DNA from: Fistulifera solaris
Taxonomy: Eukaryota; Bacillariophyta; Bacillariophyceae; Naviculales; Stauroneidaceae
Reading direction: 5' to 3'
DNA length: 64,000 nucleotides
NCBI GenBank assembly: GCA_030295235.1
Contig: AP026137.1
Location: forward strand, 124,001-188,000
Shown here: in pieces, positions 48,923-61,316 of the stretch
Layout of the letters: every line of letters starts with the position of its first letter
How positions within the stretch are numbered: the first letter of the stretch is position 1
Notes under the pieces: model-generated
The model's input: only the letters and a program-made list of their open reading frames with translations
Told to the model about the DNA's origin: nothing
The model's database searches: none
Made by a program: the position numbers and the translations under genes

Positions 48923-51900
48923 ATGGGTTCCTCAAAGGAAGAAAGAAGTAACAGACGAATGGAGCGGTCGCAGGCCTTGCCCCAACATTCGTTGGAGTGG
49001 ATTTTGGCGGAAGAGGTGCTCTTACCCGATCGTGCCGAAATTGTCGAAGAACTCGCCCAACTCGTCGATACGGACGAGGAAATGGAGCCAACACCACGAA
49101 AACGTTTACCAAACAAGAAGAAAAAGAGGACATTGAGTCGGAATACGAAAAGTGTGCATTTTGCATCACCCTTATCGGTGTTCATTCCACACGATGAATT
49201 GGAAATTGTATCGACAGATAGCCACAACGATGAGCCTCTGTTGCTTCAGTACAATGTGTTAGTACCTACGGAGATGACGGAACATGAGCAGTACGCTTAC
49301 TTAACAGAATCGACGCGAGACATTGGCGTGATCTTTCCTTACGACTCCAAGAGCCGTAGAGTATCCGTCACCACTCCTCAAGGAGTCCGAGTGGCTCTTT
49401 CTCTTTTAGACCTCGAGTCCACAAAGACCTTACAAGAAGCGTTCCTGCGAGCTGTTTCACAGGATCGTACCTTGCAAATCCATTTGGTGCAACGAGTGGA
49501 TCAGTCGTGGCGTATGCAATTGTACTTGACGGAAGCGGCCTTTTGTTTGTGTCATCCGTCGTCGGTACCCGTTTTTACCAATGCTACGGCTTGGCGCTCG
49601 AAAAAGTTACAGCCGGCTATGGATTTGGGATTCATTCTCGAGACATTGTTTGCGATTCATCCCGTTTCCGAAAACCGGTTGCTGCCTTCGGCGAAGCAAG
49701 TTTATTCCGTCACGGACAATGTTCAACTGATGGCCGCCATGCAACAACAAGCTCAACCGCCGTCGTTGTCTATTCCGGGTTTAGTGCCTACGTTACGGCC
49801 GTATCAGGAACACGCCGTACGTTGGATGTTACAACGAGAAAGCGGTATGGGAGTAGCCAAAGACGAATGGAAATTGGCGTGGCACGTCTTGCATGCCGCC
49901 AATACTATAGCGCTGACCGACTGGGAAGGAGCGAACGATGTGTTACTGTACAATCCTTTTCTGGGTTGGTTGGCCAAGTCTGTAAACGAAGCACGCAGCA
50001 TGTGCGTGTCACCGTTCTCCGATACGCGTGGTGGAATATTGGCGGAGAGCATGGGGCTGGGGAAGACAGTGGAGGTACTGGCGTGCATTTTAGCGAATCC
50101 ACGTCCCGTGGAAGAATATTCGCGAACACTAAACCAGACGCCTTCGGCGAAACGGAAACTTTTATTTGATGACGATGCATCTGGAGAAGACGATCTATCG
50201 GTTATAAAAACAGAAACAGACGAAGCGAGCAATGTTTTTAGTGAATCGAATAAAAAACAAAAAGTTGGAGTTGTGAAAGATTTAGCAGATTTCGCGGAAG
50301 CGGAAGAGTCGGATGCGGAGTCAATGAACCACGAAGGGGATTTTGTCAGGAGTTCCGCACATAACGCTTCAGAAGAGCACATTGAAGAGGTTAAAGTGAA
50401 TTTTCAAGTCGTGACTCCAGATGTATCAAGAAAGCCTGTTACCACAGAAGAACGATGGCTGGACGATGACACTGTTGGTTCTTGCATATGTTCCAATTTG
50501 ATTTGTTTTTCGACTGCTCACAATGGTCTTTCAAAGTCGGAACCAATTGTCATTTGTGGATCGTGTGAAGAGCCAATGCATTGGCTTTGTGCCTCTTTTG
50601 GCACTGTTCACGAGATGAAATCGCAAACAAAGGCAGTTTATCTTCGACAACGATACACAAACCTGACGATTGAGTGCGGTTTGTGTGAAGATCAACTGTG
50701 CCCATGCTGTGTATTTTCAAAGAAAAGAACATTAAAGAGTGCGGCGACATTAATCGTAACCCCAGCAGCAATTTTGAATCAGTGGACACGTGAGATCAAA
50801 AGGCACGCTGTAAGAGCGGATGCAACGAATATGAATGTTCTCATTTACGAAGGGATCAATAGAATAACGAAGATGCAGGGTACAAGAAAGTCAGATGAAT
50901 GTATTAAACTTCTTCATCCGAAAGTGCTCGCGGCAGCAGATGTTGTGCTCATGACTTTCGATGCGTTGATGGGCGATTTGGGTCACTCTGACGACAATAA
51001 GTTCATAGCCTCTGGTAAAGAGGAGTCTTTGTTTTCGAGCCAGTGTAATTTACGGCGAAGGAAACGTTACCGTGTAGTTCCGTCACCTTTGCAGTCGATC
51101 GAGTGGTGGAGGGTTTGTCTAGACGAAGCGCAAAGAGTTGAGACTCCTACAGCAGCATCCGCGCGAATGGCTTTGAAGCTAGATGCTGTGCATAGATGGT
51201 GTGTTTCTGGTACCCCAATCGGGCGCGGGAAGCTTGAAGATCTTTTCGGTTTGCTGTTGTTTTTGAGGGTTGAACCATTTTGTCATTCAGCGTGGTTCAA
51301 AAAGTGTTTTGGTCCCTCATCGCCGCAATCGAACATAGGTTGCAGAATTGCAACTCTACTGCGCCATGTGTTTTGGCGTTCCACAAAAGCCTTGGAATGT
51401 GTTCGAGAACAGATGGGTGTTCCCGAACAAGTTGAAACGAAAACAACTTTGAACTTCTCGTCGATAGAGAAACACTTTTACGACCGCCAACTCGAAGAAA
51501 CTTTAGCGACGGTGGAAGATGTTACTGAACGAACAAAGGCTGGCAAAAGAGAAAGGCGGTCCAAATTCAGCTATTAGCTGAGCGTCTTCACAAACTACGT
51601 GCAGCATGTTGTCATCCTCAGGTTGGTTCGAGTGGACTTGCCCACGGTACAAAACTTAGGTGGGCTACCTCGTCACATCAAGAGAGTGAGAAAGGCCTTG
51701 CATCACGCGTTATGACGATGAGTCAGATCTTACATCGCTTTATCGATGACGCCAGACAAAAATGTGAAGAATCACAACGACTTGTCATTCTCCATACAAA
51801 CGGTATGGGTGCAATAGCAAGACTGAAAGTTGAGGCCAAAGACCGAGGGATCGAAGTAAAGAGAGTGACGCCGAACTCCTTCGTGATAGCTGCAGGCTTT

Positions 51901-54469
51901 ATCAGGAGTCCCTTGACTTGGGAGAAGCTAATGCGGTTCCTACTTTAACAACAGGGGAGGCTCTACTATCTGGTTCGATTGGTTTTCGCGAACCACAGCG
52001 TGTAGTAAAAAGTGGTAGCTTCGTTGCTGATTGGGAATGCAGTAGCCATCCCGGTGAAGTTTGGACGAGAATTGATTTCGAAGGTGCCCGGAAGATGATC
52101 GAAATGAAGGCTCGCGCCATAGTCTGCGTTCCGCAAGCAGTAAGCAATGAGAGAAATCAGCATTTTACTTTTAGGTGTTTGCATGTTCGAGAGATTATGT
52201 TGCAGGTGTCGAGTGCAGCGGTCGGTGGTGAGTTTGTCGACGTTGCATCAACTATATTACCGTTCTCCGAGGCACCAGCGACAACGCACTGGCAAGCTAT
52301 CGGTGGTTTTCGTACAAACAAGTCGAAAAGTTGGAGAGTGGCAGTCAAAAGCTTTTACAACGATGATTTTGAATCTTTCACTCCAGTTGATAGTAACACG
52401 TTTGGAATTTATGTTGGTCTTGAAATTCAGCTTTATGAAGCAGATATCGCCAACGACCCTCTACAACGACTCCATTGTTTGCACAATGCCTCGCTCTCTC
52501 TTCAGTTGCTTCTGGATGCCAACGACGATCAAGATTCGGTCGACGCAATTAAAGAGAAGATAAAGGAAATGAAAGTACAGGAGGAAAAAATTGAGTCGCT
52601 GTATTTAGACGTGCTCAGATCAATTCACACGGAATGCCATCGCAAGCTCAGGGAAGAAAACAAGGAAAGAGAAAAGCTGGAAATTGAACTCCGCATGATG
52701 CACAGTTCGTCACGGAACAAGTCTATCAATGATTGCTGGGATGACAATTGGTGGGATGATTTCTTGGTTTTGCTACGTCTACATGGTAGTGAAAATGAAC
52801 AGAAAGCTTTTTGCGAAAGAATCGTCCAGAATATGGATGGATATCTTCGAAACACAGTGGATACCACAAATAGTGACGGAATCATAGCATTTCCTGAGTT
52901 TAGCGATGTCAATGGCCTTCGGGTTGCGTTAAATAGTCGCATTGAGCGGATCCGAGATGGCATTGGAGGCAAAAACAATCGAACCAGTCGAAGAGCCCAA
53001 GAGGCGTTGCTGGAAGACAGCTCGCAAAATGTTTTGACCAACAAAGTGCTGCGGTTTCGATACCCTGCGGGAGGACACAATCAATGCATGCAGTCGATTC
53101 TCAACTTGACGGCTTCTCCCGATGAGGAGGAACGTTTCGAGAATAGTCACTGCCGCGTTTGTAAGGCGGATTGGTTGCAAACGGGCCCCAAGTGTCAACA
53201 CTGCAAGATTGGAGAGAACCTAGAAGAACTGGCCCCCGATCGAGTGACATTGTTATTAATGACATCGCTCCATGCAATGCTCAAGGGTCCGTTCGGAGTG
53301 TCCTTTCTCAAAAAAAGCCAACGTGGCGGATACGGGAATCAGTGAGCGCGCGCGCTTGTTTGGGGAAGTCGTGGAAGCCGAGCGACGGGAAAGAGCTGCC
53401 GCGTGGCGGATGTGGAGAACGCATTTGGATTTGTTGAACGATTTGGATGAATTGGGGCAATGCAAAAGCTCCATGCGGTTACTGTACGATGGCGAGGACG
53501 TGACGACATTGAGTGAGGAGCAGTGGAACGCCGTGGTGGTTCCGGTCGATGTCCACACGCGCTATCACGACCACGCCGCAAAAGCAGCCATGTTCATGGG
53601 CGATTTGCGGCGAGCCAAAGATACGTTGCGATTTTTGCAGAATCAAGCCGTCGAAGAAGCCACGCAACGCGACAATTCGAATGATGACGATGAGCAGAGT
53701 GATCGGTGTGTCTTGTGTCTTTCCGGCTTTGGCAGTGAACGCGCCGTACTCCGCTGCGGACACTCGTATCATTTATCCCCCCTGTCTCGAGGATTTAAAG
53801 GCCCGTTCTCGACTCATTGCGTGTCCCATGCGGTGCCGCATTCGTACCGATCCCAGTGAAGTCATGATTGCCACCTCGAAACGCACCGATGACGGCAGTC
53901 GTTGCCGCAGGGCCGTGAAAGGGAGCTGGGGTACCAAAGTGACGCAATTGGTGGCGGATGTTTTGGACATTCGCGACAAGGGCGAGAAAGGTGTCATATT
54001 CAGTCAATGGGAAGACATGTTGGATATTGTCCAAGAAGCATTGTCGGACAATGGAGTGTTGTTGGCCCGAGCCACCAGCCTGCGACACATTGGCTCACGT
54101 TCCGAACTGTTCTTGCGCGATCGTGCTTGTACCGTCTTGTTATTGAATGTCAAAAATGGTGCCGAAGGATTGACCCTGTTAGAGGCAACTCACGTGTTCA
54201 TGGTGGAGCCCTTGTTGAATTGCGGTTTGGACAGTCAAGCCATCAATCGTGTCCACCGGATCGGACAACACAAAAAGACGTATGTGCATCGCTATTTGAT
54301 GGCCGATACGATTGAAATGAAAATTGATCAATTGCGCGTCGAACATTTGGACGAAGAAGAACAATTGGAAGATTCGATTCATGAAAGCAAGGCAACAATG
54401 ATTCGTGCGGGGGGTATTGATGGAGGGTTCCGGTCCGAACAGGAGTTGCTCAGTGTCCTGCAGCCCTAA
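48923..54469 (+). CDS. SHPRH: SHPRH-type SNF2 ATPase with PHD and RING fingers (frame interrupted)
   Basis: About 1,850 codons. ATG 48923 (MGSSKEERSNRRMER). SNF2 motifs: TLRPYQEHAVRWML, GGILAESMGLGKTVE (Walker A near 50054-50068), a PHD-type finger (CICSNLICF to CGLCEDQLCPCC, about 50487-50723), TLIVTPAAILNQW, WRVCLDEAQRVE (motif II DEAQ, as in SHPRH) and RWCVSGTPIGRGKLEDLFGL. Then LRAACCHPQVG, a long helical insert, a RING finger (DRCVLCLSGF...CGHSYH, about 53706-53850), GVIFSQWEDMLDIV and SQAINRVHRIGQ. SHPRH/Rad5-type enzymes are nuclear ATPases and E3 ligases in DNA-damage tolerance. The frame breaks near 51550, near 51870, at A7 (53310-53316) and at C6 (53777-53782), the last splitting the RING. 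Conservation on both sides argues for sequencing indels or one missed intron more than decay. Confidence 0.82.
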
Positions 54470-54650
54470 ATAATAGAGTAAATTACACAACCACATAGTC
54501 GAGGATATTTAACTCTGTAATAAGACGTTAGCGTAGAGTACATTCTATGGAAATGGGGAGCGGCTCGCTTTTTGTTGTTGAGGAAGTGCGTACCAGGTAC
54601 GAAATGGAATTAGCTTGTTCGTTTGTGTCACTTCCGCTACTGCGCTCATT

Positions 54651-55502
54651 TTAGGGCTTGTTTTCCTTCTGGTTGGGCAACAGGTCGGTGAGAGTCTCCA
54701 AGGACCAATCACTAGGAAAGAATTTGCCCGGCACCAGTTTTTGATACGCCTTATAAGCAGGAAACGCTTGTTGCAACTGTTCTTCTTCGTAGTTGGATTT
54801 TTCCTCCAAGACTTTCCATAAAGCGACTGTGAGGAGAAGACGCCACGCGGATCCCGTCATGAGACTGTATCCCGCGCATGCGGCGAGGACGCCCGCGTAC
54901 ATGGGATGACGGACTTGACCATAAATCCCGTCCGTTTTGAGTTCCGCATTGTCACTGGGGACGGGCCACGGCGATAAGGCACCTCCAATGTCTTGAACGG
55001 CCAAGACCATGACCGCCAGGCCCGTCAACAACAATCCCGGTCCCAAGACAATGGACAAAAGATCGCCCAAGAAAGGGACCGTTCCGACGACAATAAACGC
55101 CATGAGACTGAATTGGGCAACAACATAACCTTCTCCGCGAGTTCCAAATTCACCGCTCATTAAATTCTCCTTGAGAGCATTGGAACTTTCCATGATCTTG
55201 TTGGTATCGAACGACGGCAAGTTGTTTCGCAACTCTGCCAACTTGTCGCGCATTTGAGTGACCGTGGGATTGTCTTCGAAGGAAGTCTTTTCTGAAAAGA
55301 CACTGGCAGCTTGCAAATCTTCACGAGCTTGTTCGGCGTCATTGAAGAATTTACCGACATCGAAGGATTTGGGCAATTCCAAGCCTTTCTTCTTGTTTTC
55401 CTTGGAAGAGTAACAGACGACGGCAGGAATCTTCGACGAGGAGTGCAGCGGTTGAAACGCCGCAGCGACGGGAATGAGGAGAGCCAGAATTGTTACTTTC
55501 AT
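54651..55502 (-). CDS. Plastid-type isoprenylcysteine methyltransferase-like protein (283 aa)
   Basis: ATG 55502. The N-terminus MKVTILALLIPVAAAFQPLH is a signal peptide ending in AAAF, matching the diatom bipartite plastid-targeting rule (ASAF-like motif with Phe at +1). A stromal-type region with helices follows (FNDAEQAREDLQAASVF), then four to five hydrophobic segments. The catalytic-type C-terminal block is DGIYGQVRHPMYAGVLAACA, then LEEKSNYEEEQLQQAFPAY and AYQKLVPGKFFP, typical of the ICMT/PEMT-like membrane methyltransferase superfamily (RHPxY and EE motifs). The substrate in plastids is unknown; true prenylcysteine is unlikely there. It is convergent with the SHPRH gene (181-bp gap) and divergent from the PLC-like gene. 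Confidence 0.85.
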   Translation of the reverse strand: MKVTILALLIPVAAAFQPLHSSSKIPAVVCYSSKENKKKGLELPKSFDVGKFFNDAEQAREDLQAASVFSEKTSFEDNPTVTQMRDKLAELRNNLPSFDTNKIMESSNALKENLMSGEFGTRGEGYVVAQFSLMAFIVVGTVPFLGDLLSIVLGPGLLLTGLAVMVLAVQDIGGALSPWPVPSDNAELKTDGIYGQVRHPMYAGVLAACAGYSLMTGSAWRLLLTVALWKVLEEKSNYEEEQLQQAFPAYKAYQKLVPGKFFPSDWSLETLTDLLPNQKENKP

Positions 55503-56223
55503 GTTGTTTGAGTAAGTTGCTTTCGAACAAAAGACGAAGAGTAACTTTGAAGAATGCTTGCTTTAGGCAATCGAAGAGAAGGAAGAGAATGAACACAAAG
55601 AAGAGAGATCCAAAACAAATGCTGCAACCATAGATCGCGTTGGGTGTCAAAGTCTACTCTTTTCTGGATGCTGTTTGAAACAGAACAACGGTCGGAAAGA
55701 TACCCGCCAGCCGCCAGTGTTGGATACCACGTGAACAAGTGTTGTATTTAATGACTAAATAAATAATGATGTCGTACTGACTCATATTTGTCTAAGTACT
55801 GTTTTGAACGGAAAACAATGCCAGCGTACGTGATGTTGCACGAACGACTGCGCGGAGTCACCAAGTAACCCGGAGGTCTATTAGTGACTGAAACTTAGTT
55901 CGTGCGAATACGTTGGAACGATTGGCTTGCTCTGTTGTGGGCGGAACAGTAGTTAGTGAGAACTGGAAACACGTTCTAGAGAGTACTATTAGTGCCTAAA
56001 GAGAGCCGCAACGACTCCGACCATTGGATCACGCGAGAAAAAACGGCTCCATCGATCGACACACTTTTTCCTTCCACATGCAACACACCATCATCCTTGT
56101 CGTTCCTTCCGATTCCTTCCTTCTTTGCTTCCTTTGTTTTATAATCATTTATTATTAAATAACGTACTCTTGTATCATTCCTCTAGCATCCTTATCGATC
56201 GTCGTCGAAGCACAATCTCAAAG
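55503..56223. promoter_or_regulatory. Divergent promoter region
   Basis: 721 bp between the methyltransferase-like gene (minus) and the PLC-like gene (plus). No gene or clear element recognised. Confidence 0.35.
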
Positions 56224-58748
56224 ATGCCTTCCACGCCACTTAACAATCCGCAACAGAAACAACAAAAACGCAAGGGACGGATTCTCGCCCTGTTGCTCTT
56301 TTTGATGGTCGTTGGTTGTGCGATTGCCTTTCCCGTCCTCTTTGTTTTGAACAAGGAAGAAGAAAGCGTTGTGGCGGAAGAAGGCGTGGATGTCATTGTC
56401 ACGTTGGAACCTACCACTGCCGTCATGACCACCGCACAAACCCAATCGTATGAATCGGCCGTCTTGAAATTCTATGCCTTGAATCTTGCGGCCGTCCGAT
56501 TGAAGGATGTTTCCATGACTTCACAACTGTTGGTGGATGTAAGAAATGAGTCGGGACGACGACAATTACAACAACAACAGCAAGATCGGGCATTGCGCAC
56601 AACAGTACGGATCGTTCCCACACAAGCCAATGTCACGTCCCTGCAACTTGCGAATCTCATGGATACCAAAGGAGACGAATTGTTGTCGTTATTGCAAAAA
56701 GAAACTACCGACAATTATTTTGATGCTCTCACGGTGGTCTATGCGACGGCGGTGACGACCGCTTCCACTCCTACCACGGCACCCTTGTCACAAGACACAA
56801 CGTGCAATGGGTTGTCAAATTTGTGTGATATTTCCGTATCGGACATCTTGTTTGCGACGATGCACAATGCGCATGCGGATCGTTCCGTATCACCCTTATT
56901 TCCCAACCAGAATCAAAATTGGCAAGCCGGTTTGGAGGCGGGGATTCGCGGACTCAATATGGATTTGGGATTTTGTTCCACTCAGAATGGCACCGTCTTG
57001 GCGTTTATGCACACGACGTGTGTCATTGGATTTTCCGAAGCATACTCTTTGTTGAAAGAATTGCATCAATGGCTGACGGATCATCCCAATGAAGTGATTT
57101 TGATGCCCCTCCAAATCGAAAATTCCGGTGCACAACCCGTTCGAATCGTCGAAGATGTCGCGCCCTTGTTCGAACGTATTGTTGACACGAACGGCAAATC
57201 CATGGCGGAGCGGTTGTATGCCTATGAAGGAGAAACGTGGCCGACGTTGCGAGAAATGATTGATGTCGATCAACGGATTTTGTTGTTTTTTTACAATACG
57301 GATGAAACATGCGAGTCAATCCAATGTCCGCGAGGATTTCATGATTGGTTTGCGTATGCGGCCGAAACGGAATTTGTGTTTGATTCCGTCGATGCCATTC
57401 AACAAGATGCGGCTCGGGCGTGTGGAATTACACGAGGAGGAAGTGGGACCCGAGATTTTTATGGCGTCAATGTGTTTTTGGAAATTCCCAATCCCGACGC
57501 GTCGGCTATTTTGCATCAAGCCGATTTCTTGTCGTCTCATCTAGAAGAGTGTTCGCAACAAAGTGGTCTATCTCCCAATCTCGTCATTGTGGATTTCTGG
57601 GATGAAGGTGATTTGATGCAAGTGGTCAATGACCGGAATGCTCAATTACGACCATCGTCTGCCGCCGGAGTCAACTCGACGTCGAATGTGGATGCGAGTC
57701 CAGTGGCTGCTCCGAGCCTCTCACCATCCGTTTTGTTGTTGACGGATGCCCCTGTACCGCCGCCACGGGTCGAGTCGCTGTCACCGAGCATTGCCGTTCG
57801 CGACGAAGTGGCGGCACCGACACGGGTCCCCGTCGCGTCGCCGATCGCGGCGTCACCTCCGATCAACAATTCGACACGCACTTGCAATGGATTGTCGAAT
57901 TTGTGTGATATGTCCGTCAATGCAACCCTCTTTGCGACCATGCACAATGCTCACGCGGATCGTGAATCGAAATTCTTCATCCCAAATCATGATTTGAATT
58001 TATTGGCGGGTCTGCAAGCCGGTATCCGGGGCTTGTCGATTGATATCGGTTTGTGTCAAGTAGACGGTGTCTTGAAATTGTCTTTGGTGCACGGGGTATG
58101 CTTCGTTGGGACATCGGATCCGTTTGTGGTGTTTGCTGGCATCAATAACTTTTTGCAACAAAATCCCAATGAAGTCATTATCATTCCCACGCAGATTGCG
58201 GATGATTTGGGAGGCACGGTGCAATTGACGGAGATTTACTCGATTATGGAACAAGTCGTCAATGATGCGGGCATTTCCATGGCGGATCGACTGTATGCTC
58301 ATCCTGGGCCAACGACGCCGTGGCCAACTTTAGGTGAGCTGATCGACTTGGACAAACGAATCCTCTTCTTCATTTACAATGGACAACAAACGTGCGAGAG
58401 TGGTTGTCCTGTTGGCTTTCATGATTGGTTTGCTTATGCCATGGAGACGAGGTTCGAATTCGATGATGCGGCGGCTATTCTCAGTAATCCGGAGGATGCT
58501 TGTGTAGTAACACGTGGTGGAACCTCTAGCACGCGGAGCTTTTTTGGTGTCAATGTTTTTACGCGTGTCGCCAACAGTGAGGCGTCAACAGAGTTGAATG
58601 ATGCTGCCTTTCTCCGGCAGCATATTGAGAACATGTTCCACCGTGAACGGTGGGAAAGACCCAAATCTTCTACTAGTCGATTTTTTGGAATGTAGGCGGC
58701 GTCATCCAAGTTGCGCAAGAATACAACGCTCAACTTGGAGCTGCTTAA
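56224..58748 (+). CDS. Membrane-anchored protein with two PLC-like phosphodiesterase domains
   Basis: ATG 56224 (MPSTPLNNPQQKQQKRKGR); one N-terminal membrane helix at about residues 20-45 makes it type II or signal-anchored. The first PI-PLC X-like domain starts at about residue 195: LFATMHNAHADR (His214), AGIRGLNMDLGF, FMHTTCVIG, EVILMPLQIE, FHDWFAYA and NLVIVDFWDEGD. A Pro/Ser/Val linker (about 490-550) is followed by a second domain with the same signature exactly 360 codons later (His574), AGIRGLSIDIGL and LVHGVCFVG. Near the end the frame slips twice, the second time in a T6 run (58681-58686). Corrected, the second domain ends VDFW and GGVIQVAQEYNAQLG with TAA at 58746-58748, parallel to domain 1. 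Uncorrected, it stops at 58695. Such PLC-like folds act on phosphoinositides or GPI; substrate here unknown. Confidence 0.82.
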
Positions 58749-58970
58749 AGTGTAGAAACGGAGAGAGGACAGCGTTGGTAAACAACGTAGTCAATGTAGA
58801 AGAAATTCTTTTGCCAATAAAGCGACTCAATAGAGCTCAAATAGAATTTGCATATAAAGATACCATGTCTATAAAACGCGATGACGCTGTTACAATTCCA
58901 TATTTGTGTGACAGGGAATTTTTCCTGTAACAAAATAAAGACTCACTCTACAAGAACACCAAGGGAGCGC

Positions 58971-60527
58971 TTATATGCGTGCAGATCCCCCTTTTCCTCC
59001 AGCTTTTCCGCCCTTTCCGCTGGATTTACTTGAATGATGGGCATGCCCTTTTCCACCTGAGCCCCCCTTTCCGCCGGAACCTCCTTTACCACTGGAGCCA
59101 CCTTTTCCGCCGGAACCTCCTTTACCACTGGAGCCACCTTTTCCGCCGGAACCTCCTTTACCGCTGGAGCCTCCTTTACCACTGGAGCCTCCTTTTCCGC
59201 TCGAACCGCCCTTTCCTTTTCCACCGGAACCTCCTTTACCACTGGAGCCTCCTTTTCCGCTTGAACCGCCCTTTCCTTTTCCACTGGAGCCTTCTTTTCC
59301 TTTTCCAGACTTGCTCTTCGAGATCTTGGACATTTTCCCGCTGTATTGTCTGCTCTTCTTCTTGGTCTGACTGGTGCTTCCACGGCCTTCCAAGGCGCCA
59401 CTATCGTAACTCTCGTGGCTGTCATCCTCCGTGTCATCCTCCGTGTCGACGGAGTTGTTGGTACTTTCACGTTTTCCGGAAACAGGAGGAACGGGTGAAG
59501 CAGGCATGGCAGCAACGGGTGACCTTGTCGGTGAGACCACGGGGCTCGCAACGGGTGGTGCGACGGGACTTGCAACCGGTAGGGACATGGGGCTCGCAAC
59601 GGGCGGATCTACGGGCACAATGTCAGGAACAGGAGGAGCTACCGGACTTCTTGTCGGAACAGGCACCGGAGCTGTTGGTACAGGCACCGGAGCTGTGGGA
59701 GCAGGAACCGGCGCTACAGGGGGTAGCAACTGGGGCATCCGTTCGTGGAACTACAGGGGCTTCCGTCGGGGTGGCGACAGGTGCGACCGGGCTACCTGTT
59801 GGAGCGCTGGTTCTCAAAACGGTTGGAGCCATTGTTTCATTGACTCCGATAGGGCTAGCAGTAGGGAAATCGGTCGGAGGGGCAATCGGACACACAGCAA
59901 GAGGAGGGTCCCCTAGATCAGTCTGTCAGAGAGAGATGAAGTAGTGAGGTTTTCTGTCTGAGGTAACAATCAGCTTGCGGGACAAGTGGTAAGACTTACA
60001 AAGATGGTCCAGCCAATCGTTTGACCTTCCGTCAAAAGAGGAAAGATACCACAGTCATTATCGTAAAGAATACCCCAAGTGTTGATGATCGGTTGACCCT
60101 CGGCGTTGTTACCAACGATGGATACTTGGAATCCTCGTGGCAGTGTGACAGGGTTGATGAATTCAGGGGTCGAACGAACAATCGATGTGTATGTGACGAC
60201 GTCTCCATCGAAGTAAGGCCCCTCGTTGTAGATGACGATGCCGACGACGTCTTGAAACTGATCCAACTCCAAGATTTGAATCTCGGAAACTGTCACCGGC
60301 ACAAGATCGGTCACGTTCACGGTGTCGGGGAGACGAGTGGCGATCAAACAATCCTGATCAAAGATGCCTTCTCCTCCTACCGTTGTATCGTTACACACAA
60401 GTCCGAAGTCGAGAGTGAGCTCATAGGTTGAAGGCTGGCATGCGCAGAGATCTGTTCCGACTGCCTGACCCATGCTCGGTCGAGCCCATAAAGCGGCTGC
60501 CACAAGTAGCTGTAATTTTGATTTCAT
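58971..60527 (-). CDS. Secreted Cys-domain protein with Lys-Gly-Ser polycation tail (about 492 aa)
   Basis: Exon 1 60000-60527, intron 59923-59999 (GTAAGT...TGACAG, 77 bp, phase 0 after GWTIF), exon 2 58971-59922. Signal peptide MKSKLQLLVAAALWARPSMG, then a ~155-residue domain with five Cys (TDLCACQPSTYELTLDF, LVC, QDC, NDC) and PIINTWGILYDNDC. After the intron come a Pro/Val/Thr linker (APTGSPVAPVATPTEAPVV), an acidic segment (TEDDTEDDSHESYD) and a tail of about 25 SGKGG/SGGKGG units. A one-base excess in a C5 run (59719-59723) breaks the frame; without it exon 2 is an exact multiple of three. Lys/Ser-rich secreted polycations in diatoms include silaffins; a role in silica or wall assembly is inference. 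Confidence 0.8.
59030..59300. repeat. Coding minisatellite (SGKGG units)
   Basis: Degenerate tandem repeats with 15- to 36-bp periodicity, built from CCTTTTCCGCC/GGAACCTCC/TTTACCACTGGAG blocks, encoding Ser-Gly-Lys-Gly-Gly on the minus strand. Length polymorphism is likely. Confidence 0.85.
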
Positions 60528-61316
60528 CGTGAATATTCCCCTTTCAAGTTAAAAGATCAAGCAATTTATGGTGCTGAGAGGTGAATGCTGAAATAGATTT
60601 GTGTTGTGTTCTCTCTTGTGTGATGAAGAGAAATACGACGAAGTTGTTGGGGACTTTCAAACAAGATGTTTTCAAAAAGTGGCGAGAAAATAATGCGGTC
60701 GACAAGAATCAATCCGATAACAATACAGTAAATAGTACAGTACGGAGGTTCTATCTTCGTAAAAGTGAACGTGATGCATAATCAGGACGCGCTACGACGT
60801 GACAGCTTTAAGAAAATTTCTTCACGATAGAAAAACAGTACCTAAATCTTAGACTTGTAAAGTAAAATCTTTGGCGTGAGCCACCAAAAGAATTCAAATC
60901 TTATCAAGTACACTATGATGGACTGTGGAGTGACAAAATTTTGGCAAGCATTATGTCCGTCAAGAAGAATGCTAACCTTAGTAGGCCATGGCATTAGCTA
61001 CAAAATTCTAGAGCGATGAAGTCCATCATGAATCTAAACCATTTAGATTCATGAGTCCAGTGTCAAAGCATCCACAAAGCTAAAAGTTGCTCGTAAAGAA
61101 TACCCGTTAGTTGCTATGCATTACTAGCTCCAGAAAATTGTGATCAAACACACAGAATTTTAACAATCACTAAATGCCATGAGACTATAAATCATTGTGT
61201 AATCTTCCCGTCTGTGATGTGTCGCTCGTCCTGAAACTGTCAGGCGATGGGAAATCGCCAAGAGATATACAGGATTACCAAAAGGCTGTAGTAATCCATC
61301 TGGTCGCCACAGTAAC
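60528..61316. other. Intergenic with a 13-bp perfect hairpin
   Basis: Between two minus-strand paralogues: 3' region of the gene ending at 61317 and promoter of the gene starting at 60527. TCATGAATCTAAA (61026-61038) and its complement (61042-61054) form a 13-bp stem with a 3-nt loop. No other element seen. Confidence 0.6.

Noticed and set aside
58979-59944. 321-codon frame antisense to the SGKGG-tail gene (Phe/Leu/Trp-rich)
   Set aside because: Mirror of the Gly/Lys/Ser repeat; composition is an artefact of the minisatellite.
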